Below are positions 59,947 to 64,000 of a DNA stretch of 64,000 nt, piece after piece (position 1 is the first letter of the stretch; every line of letters starts with the position of its first letter). The notes beneath the pieces are model-generated. The model did not search any database. It worked only from the letters and a program-made list of their open reading frames with translations, and was not told where the DNA came from. The position numbers were made by a program, and so were the translations under genes. Origin of the DNA: Phyto melanocephala (taxonomy: Eukaryota > Arthropoda > Insecta > Diptera > Rhinophoridae); assembly GCA_941918925.1 (NCBI GenBank), contig OW799233.1:169798235-169862234 (forward strand), given 5' to 3'.

Positions 59947-62900
59947 TTAGTATGTTTTAGTTTTTTTAAACCTAAAAACACCGTTGCCATTTTCGGCTGG
60001 GCGCTTGTAACCCCTCTTATGGAAATTCTTAAATTGTTTCGACTTCATGATAGCCTTCTTGCGTATTGAGTGTGGTTCAACAAAAATCATTTGGTTGTTT
60101 ATAAAAGACTCATTGAACAAGAATGATTTACAATAAGCATCAGAATCTTCAAAGCGAATGATAGCGTAACTAAACTTATGCAAAATTTGAACAATTTCGC
60201 CGGCTCTGGAGAAGGAATTTCTTATATCTTCTTCAGTGCAGTCTATAAAAAATAAAAATAATAAATGTAATTCAAAAAAAGTAAAATGGTGTATAATTTT
60301 ACCTTTAGGTAGATTGGAAACATAAATTGTCGTTTTCTTGCTATAAGGATTATATAATTCCAAATCTAATTCAAAGCCTTGTTCCGTTTTACCATTTAAT
60401 TTAAGAGCTTTTTGTGCAGACTGTTCGGTTTTGAAAGTTATAAAAGCTAAAACGTTCTTTCTACAGACAACATCCATAGCAGCAACTTCGCCACACTTGG
60501 CGAAAATTTCCTCAAGTTTAGAACTGTCAATGGTCTTAAACGCTTGGTTATTCTTCACCATAACTGTAAGTTTTTCATCATATATTTGTCCGACTTTTGT
60601 CGGATTATTTGTGTTTTCACATACACCAATATTGGCACCATTTAAAACCGAGTTGTGAAGTTTTAAAGCATTTTCGCAAAAAGCTTTATCAGTAAAGGTA
60701 ACAAAGCCAAAGGTTGCGTTATGTTTGTTAACCAACTTTATACTCTCAATTTCTCCACAATCCTCAAAGTGTTCAATAAGTTGTTCCTCAGTTGTGCCAG
60801 CTTTCACATAGCGCACATAAACTGAGCGTTCACGACTATCGTTAATTTGTTTTTTTGGTTTTTGTTCGGCATCGTTTTTATCTTTTTTTAATGTTACTAA
60901 TATAAAGTTATCCTGAACTTTGACTTTTTTGTTAGCAGATAAGGCAGCCTTTGCTGCTTTTTCGGTTTTAAAGGCAACATTGGCGACGGTACCACCGGGT
61001 GTGGTGACAATATGTATTTGTTCAATAGCTCCGTATTTGGCAAATACTTCAACAACGTCAATTTGTTTGCATTCTAAAAATATCAAATAATTTAAGTTTT
61101 TATGACAAAAAGTAAAATAAATCAGTTATTTCTACACCCCCTTAACAACTAATATTAAGGATACAATATCGGTCATATTCAAGCAATCCCATTTCTCATA
61201 TTGGCTTATGAAATTTAAAATCTCAAAACGGTGTTGTATGGTTAAGAATTGCAATATAATACTACAAGTATGTATGTATAGAGATTAATTGTTATGTATG
61301 TATAGAGATTAATTGTTATGTATGTATAGAGATTAATTGTTATAATCCATGTACATACATATTTAATAAATTAAACAAAAAATGTTTTCAACTGTTTTGT
61401 ACATAAACTAATAATTGCTCAGTTCACAGCCGCCATTTTACAAAATAAAGCAATGCGCTCAATACTTAAATGTAACAGATTTACGTCAATAAGGTTTATG
61501 CTTGATACTCTAAAGTGGTTGAACATACACCAAAGACTACAGTACAACACAATCATTTTTATACAAAAGATGAAAAGGGGAAATGCACCTGAGTACCTGA
61601 TAGAACAATTAAGATATGTTGAAGACGCTCAACCATATGGTTTACGGAATTCGAATGATTTCAGACTACAATGTTATGATATGAGCGCTATGCAAAGATC
61701 TTTTTTTTATAAAGGATTAAGAATTTAAAACATGATGCCAAATGACATTAAAAACAAAATTAATTACAATGTTTTTAGAAGAAAAAGTGTAACTTTTATA
61801 AGAAATGTACATAATTAGAGTTCTTAAAAGGTTTCTCTATTAATATTGTTTTGTAATAATTTAATTTTAATTATATATGTAATTTAAAAGTATTTTAAAT
61901 ACTACTAATAAATAAATAATAATAATAATCATCATTTAAAATGTAGTTTTGGTTTATTTACTTGCGAACACAATATCTGTTGTATCGGTTGTATGTCGTT
62001 TTGTCAACTGTCTAGTAATATTAAACGTTAGACAACTAAAAAATCAGTAATATGAGAGTTACTCAAATCTTAACTGCACAATTAAAAAAGTAAAAATTTT
62101 TTTTAATTTTAGTAAAAGAAATATATACCATGTATTAAGTTTATTATTTATGTATGTACATGAAAAAAATTTTTTGGTAGTTGGGTTTCAGAGATAAATA
62201 TATTGGAAATATTAAATAATTCTTTGTCCATACTTCCTCACATCTCCATTACAGAAAATTACTGCCTTCTTTACAATATTGGCCGACTTCCTAAACGCAA
62301 GTTGCAATGCATACACTTCGTAAACGCATATGTAAACTTTCTAGCAATGTCCAATGTTCCTAATCGTTTGGCAACTCATTTTACTAAGTATCAGCTGTCA
62401 AAATCGCGCATCATTTTTATTTTGTATGCAAACATTTGAGCTGCAATGGCTGAGTTAGTATTTTCTTTGTTTATTTTTAATAAATTATTTATAATTGATA
62501 GAGCTTATTTAAATCACAGACCAATAATTTAAATAATTAAACACTATATATTGCAGAGACAAAAAGTGGATCCATTAGCGTTCCTAAATGCCGATAAAAT
62601 GCAAAAAAAAATCTCTGCAACGCAAGATTGCACTTAAGACATGTTTAGCATTGCATACGCATTTTTTTAAATTATGAATTGCAACTTGCGTTTAGGAAGT
62701 CGGCCATTGTAACTATAATAACGTATCCAATGAGTTGGATTTTCAAGCCATTCGAAAGTTTTAGGATTGCTCGTTGGTGACTGATCTGAAATTGCTTTCA
62801 TCGTACAAGGGAAAATAACTGTAGTAGTCACTATTAAACGAGCTTTGTATGTTCCTTCACTAAAAAAAATTGATTATGAATGCTGGCACACTTTCGAAGT

Positions 62901-64000
62901 TGCATATATCCTTATTATGAAGAAGACGCCTGCGGGCCTTCACACGACTTATATCAATAAACTTGCGATTTTGCTGTTGGTTCATATTGACTTCATGAAA
63001 TCCTTAATGAAACTGACTCTTTTTATGAATTTTGGGCATAATTTCATTTTTGTTGCTGATGGGGTTTATTTCATTGGGGGTTATTTCATTTTCATTATTT
63101 CATATGAAATAACTCCCAAATATTGGGGGTTGTTTCGTTTTCGCTTTGGGGTTTATTTCATTTGCTTAGCAACAATATAATATAACCATTAAAAGTAAAA
63201 ATATTCTATATATTTTTTTACATAGAAAATATTTTTTAATGTTATGTATTAATCATATAAGGGCTCAAATAATAGCTAGAGTTAAAATAAAATGCATTTT
63301 CTATGAAATACTCTAGGTAAAAAGGGGTTCAAAAGATCCCCTTTGTTGTATACATAGTACATACAAGTTTAAAAAATTAAGCTTTAACTGAATTTGAAAC
63401 AAACAACTTAATGGAATTGATTTTGGAAAACTTACTTTTGGGTAATTTAGTGATATGAACAACTCGGTTAGAAGGTACAGTTGGAGGAATTTCTCCACTT
63501 TTAACTTTAGATGGAATTGTAGGTTCTTCATCTTCAACAGGTTCATCATCTTCAGCAGGTTCTTCATTATCTTCCTCGTCTTCTTCTTCGTCGTCGTTAT
63601 CGTCATCCTCCAACTCTTCATTTTCATCATCTTAAAAAAAAAACATAATTTTTGTGTCCGCTGTTAGCAATCAACCAGAAAAAAAATCTTTTGGCAACAC
63701 GTTTTAAGTAAAATAGAGGCCATCTGCTTCTAAGCCCAAAATAATTTTTCATGTAACATACCTTCACAATCTATGGCTTCGTCTTCATCATTTTCTTCAA
63801 CATCTTGTCCATATTCATCATCCTCCTCTTCTTCTTCATCTTCAACAGGCTCTTCCATTTCAATAACTTTTGGAACTTTAGTTTTTTTTTTGTTTGCCGC
63901 TTTTTTTGGAACAAAAACTTTCATTTCGGCTTCTTCCTCGCTATCATCGCTTTCTTCCACTACTTCCTGAACTTTTTTTGGAGTTACAGCTTTTTTCGTA
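59947..64000 (-). CDS. mod: Modulo/nucleolin-like four-RRM protein, 5'-partial
   Basis: Exons (minus strand) are 63762-64000, 63436-63630, 60303-61073 and 59947-60242. Every junction is GT/AG and phase 1, giving 499 visible residues. Residues 1-35 hold a TPKK motif and Glu-rich acidic sequence; acidic tracts continue to about 120, as in nucleolin-type proteins. Four RRMs follow, at about 136-207 (VVHITKLP; NVAFK), 228-297 (VYVRYV; FGFVTF), 312-386 (LTVMV; LAFITF) and 393-470 (IYVSNL; AIIRF). The tail is basic (KSKQFKNFHKRGYKRP). The acidic N-terminus, four RRMs and basic tail match Drosophila Modulo, a nucleolar and chromatin-associated RNA/DNA-binding protein acting in growth and as a position-effect modifier. 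The start codon lies beyond the right edge. A generic nucleolin is the alternative name. Confidence 0.85.
61271..61342. repeat. Three exact 24-bp tandem units
   Basis: Each unit starts TGTATGTATAGAGATTAA. The three copies are identical, which suggests recent expansion. It lies about 200 bp inside the intron acceptor side. Confidence 0.9.
61411..61930 (+). pseudogene. 5'-truncated non-LTR retrotransposon, RT C-terminus
   Basis: The frame reads LQNKAMRSILKCNRFTS, LDTLKWLNIHQRLQYN and APEYLIEQLRY, then RSFFYKGLRI. A stop at 61726-61728 replaces the expected residue, and NMMPNDIKNKINYNVFRR follows in the same frame to a terminal stop at 61816-61818. This is the conserved segment after the reverse transcriptase fingers/palm in CR1/jockey-type elements (QNKAMR.IL.C.R...ML..L.WL...QR). 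A 3' tail of AATAATAAT-like repeats ends it near 61930. It lies antisense inside the modulo intron, so it does not contribute to that gene. Confidence 0.8.
62281..62705. mobile_element. 425-bp MITE with perfect 28-bp ends
   Basis: Both ends begin GGCCGACTTCCTAAACGC and stay identical for 28 bp. ATT stands next to each end (62278-62280 and 62706-62708). The interior repeats weaker palindromic words such as GCATACGCAT. A 3-bp duplication and GGCC start suggest PIF/Harbinger. It lies in the modulo intron. Confidence 0.8.
63061..63165. repeat. Irregular GGGGTTTATTTCATT repeats around a palindrome
   Basis: The word occurs at 63061, 63075 and 63148 with a changed copy near 63125. A central TTATTTCATATGAAATAA palindrome lies near 63097-63114. 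No coding meaning is supported for the 111-codon frame across it. Confidence 0.6.

Larger units (their letters stand above)
61074..63435 (-). other. Large phase-1 intron of the modulo-like gene
   Basis: It has donor AAAA|GTAAGT at 63435 and acceptor TTTTTAG ending at 61074. It splits RRM1 just after the KLPK of RNP2. The intron holds a 24-bp tandem repeat, a non-LTR fragment, a MITE and a TTATTTCATT-rich patch. The other introns are 131 bp (63631-63761) and 60 bp (60243-60302). Confidence 0.85.

Noticed and set aside
62845..63180. A 111-codon frame in the modulo intron
   Set aside because: Its second half is built from the TTATTTCATT repeats and the first half shows no recognisable similarity.

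Overview
The window is AT-rich, intron- and transposon-laden insect nuclear DNA. Its repeat content (mini-me/DINE-1-like Helitron relatives with a GTCY-rich core, rosa-like and other mariners, and nonautonomous Helitrons) together with a nucleolin/Modulo-type gene points to a higher fly, probably a calyptrate such as a blow fly or house-fly relative. No prokaryotic organisation, no intact tRNA or rRNA gene and no CRISPR array was seen. The species cannot be fixed from the sequence alone.

Only two host genes can be supported. (1) A 1,893-bp terminal coding exon on the + strand (39107-40999) encodes the C-terminal 630 residues of a Glu-rich, then Lys/Thr/Ala/Pro-rich, then Gln-rich low-complexity protein that I do not recognise. 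Its upstream exons lie left of the window or are not visible, so much of 1-39106 may be one large intron. (2) The last four exons of a four-RRM nucleolin-like gene, best match modulo (mod), lie on the - strand (59947-64000). All three introns are phase 1, and the 5' end is cut by the right edge.

Everything else is transposon debris or unassigned AT-rich DNA. Region by region: 1-5 kb, a hAT-type element and two mariner relics; 5-7 kb, a Helitron and a Helentron-like repeat; 9-13 kb, a deleted mariner and a long repeat with a nested Helitron; 14.8-19.2 kb, a 3.5-kb repeat carrying two nested insertions, then more relics; 20.7-23.4 kb, a MITE and a repeat split by a hAT element with a hATC remnant; 25.8-29.9 kb, mariner and Tc1-like relics; 31-37.5 kb, a MITE split by a Helentron-like copy, a large head-to-head repeat pair, a near-perfect hairpin and a pogo-like MITE; 38-39 kb, a Tc1-like relic; 41-46 kb, a long AT-rich stretch after the + strand gene; 48-49.3 kb, two adjacent MITEs; 50.8-53.4 kb, a same-direction array of four Helentron-like copies; 54-56.5 kb, two more Helitrons; 57.9-59.8 kb, a MITE with 8-bp target duplications and a mosaic repeat holding a foldback; 61-63.4 kb, the large modulo intron with a non-LTR fragment and another MITE.

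The most informative signals are structural: element ends paired with exact target-site duplications, nested insertion order, a tRNA-like half-molecule conserved inside the Helentron-like family, a 121-bp satellite inside the Helitrons, and several near-perfect hairpins. All coordinates and duplications were read by eye. Family names rest on motifs and termini, not on database searches.
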